5,967 nt of DNA, from assembly GCA_965371855.1 (NCBI GenBank), contig CBDUZZ010000118.1, positions 1 to 5,967 of the forward strand, read 5' to 3'. Below the pieces are notes generated by a model. It was not told the DNA's origin. It worked only from the letters and a program-made list of their open reading frames with translations, and did no database searches. Origin of the DNA: JAADEM01 sp965371855. GTDB lineage: Bacteria > Bacteroidota > Bacteroidia > Bacteroidales > Marinilabiliaceae. Positions 5,879-5,967 of the stretch are shown in pieces (the stretch's first letter is position 1; each line of letters opens with the position of its first letter). Made by a program: the position numbers and the translations under genes.

Positions 5879-5967
5879 AGAGATATGTCATCTACAATAG
5901 ATAAGAACATGACGGTATTAAAATAACTGTTGAGAAAAAAATGCTATGATTAAAATCAATTTAATAT

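Noticed and set aside
1..5967. CRISPR array, tRNA or rRNA genes, intact insertion sequence
   Set aside because: No regularly spaced repeats, tRNA-like cloverleaf, rRNA signature or transposase motif was seen on either strand.

Overview
The window reads as part of a carbohydrate-degradation (PUL-like) locus from a member of the Bacteroidota. The support is the protein content: a GH97 enzyme, a GH141-like beta-helix protein, the start of a GH95 enzyme and a discoidin-like domain. Two of the proteins carry lipoprotein signal peptides, start codons lack good Shine-Dalgarno sequences and sit in A-rich leaders, and the DNA is AT-rich. The genus cannot be fixed from this window.

Layout: 1-236 holds the 3' end of a plus-strand gene whose last 77 residues look like the end of a discoidin/F5-8 type C-like carbohydrate-binding domain. 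Then come 884 bases without a convincing gene (237-1120). Their first part (about 259-500) is packed with GC-rich palindromes, including a 15-base motif present twice. The rest is AT-rich and carries two long imperfect inverted repeats (607-647 and 873-931). Three plus-strand genes follow, separated by only 62 and 37 bases with no terminator-like hairpin between them, so they probably form one transcription unit: a GH97 lipoprotein (1121-3028), a GH141-like right-handed beta-helix lipoprotein (3091-5355), and a GH95 gene (5393-5878) that stops after 161 codons in a family whose members usually run to roughly 750-800 residues.

How they may work together (inference): GH95 enzymes are mostly alpha-L-fucosidases or alpha-L-galactosidases. 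GH141 has a founding alpha-L-fucosidase that acts on pectin RG-II, and GH141 and GH95 genes also occur together in fucoidan-degrading bacteria. GH97 enzymes are alpha-glucosidases or alpha-galactosidases. The set suggests removal of alpha-linked side sugars, probably fucose and galactose or glucose, from a complex plant, algal or animal glycan at the cell surface or in the periplasm. No SusC/SusD pair, regulator or sulfatase lies inside the window, so the substrate stays open.

The points most worth a second look are the broken GH95 gene, the GH97 active site (Gly where retaining members have their Asp nucleophile, and Asp where SusB has a Glu), and the unusually structured 884-base leader. 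I see no evidence of a wholly new biological system here.
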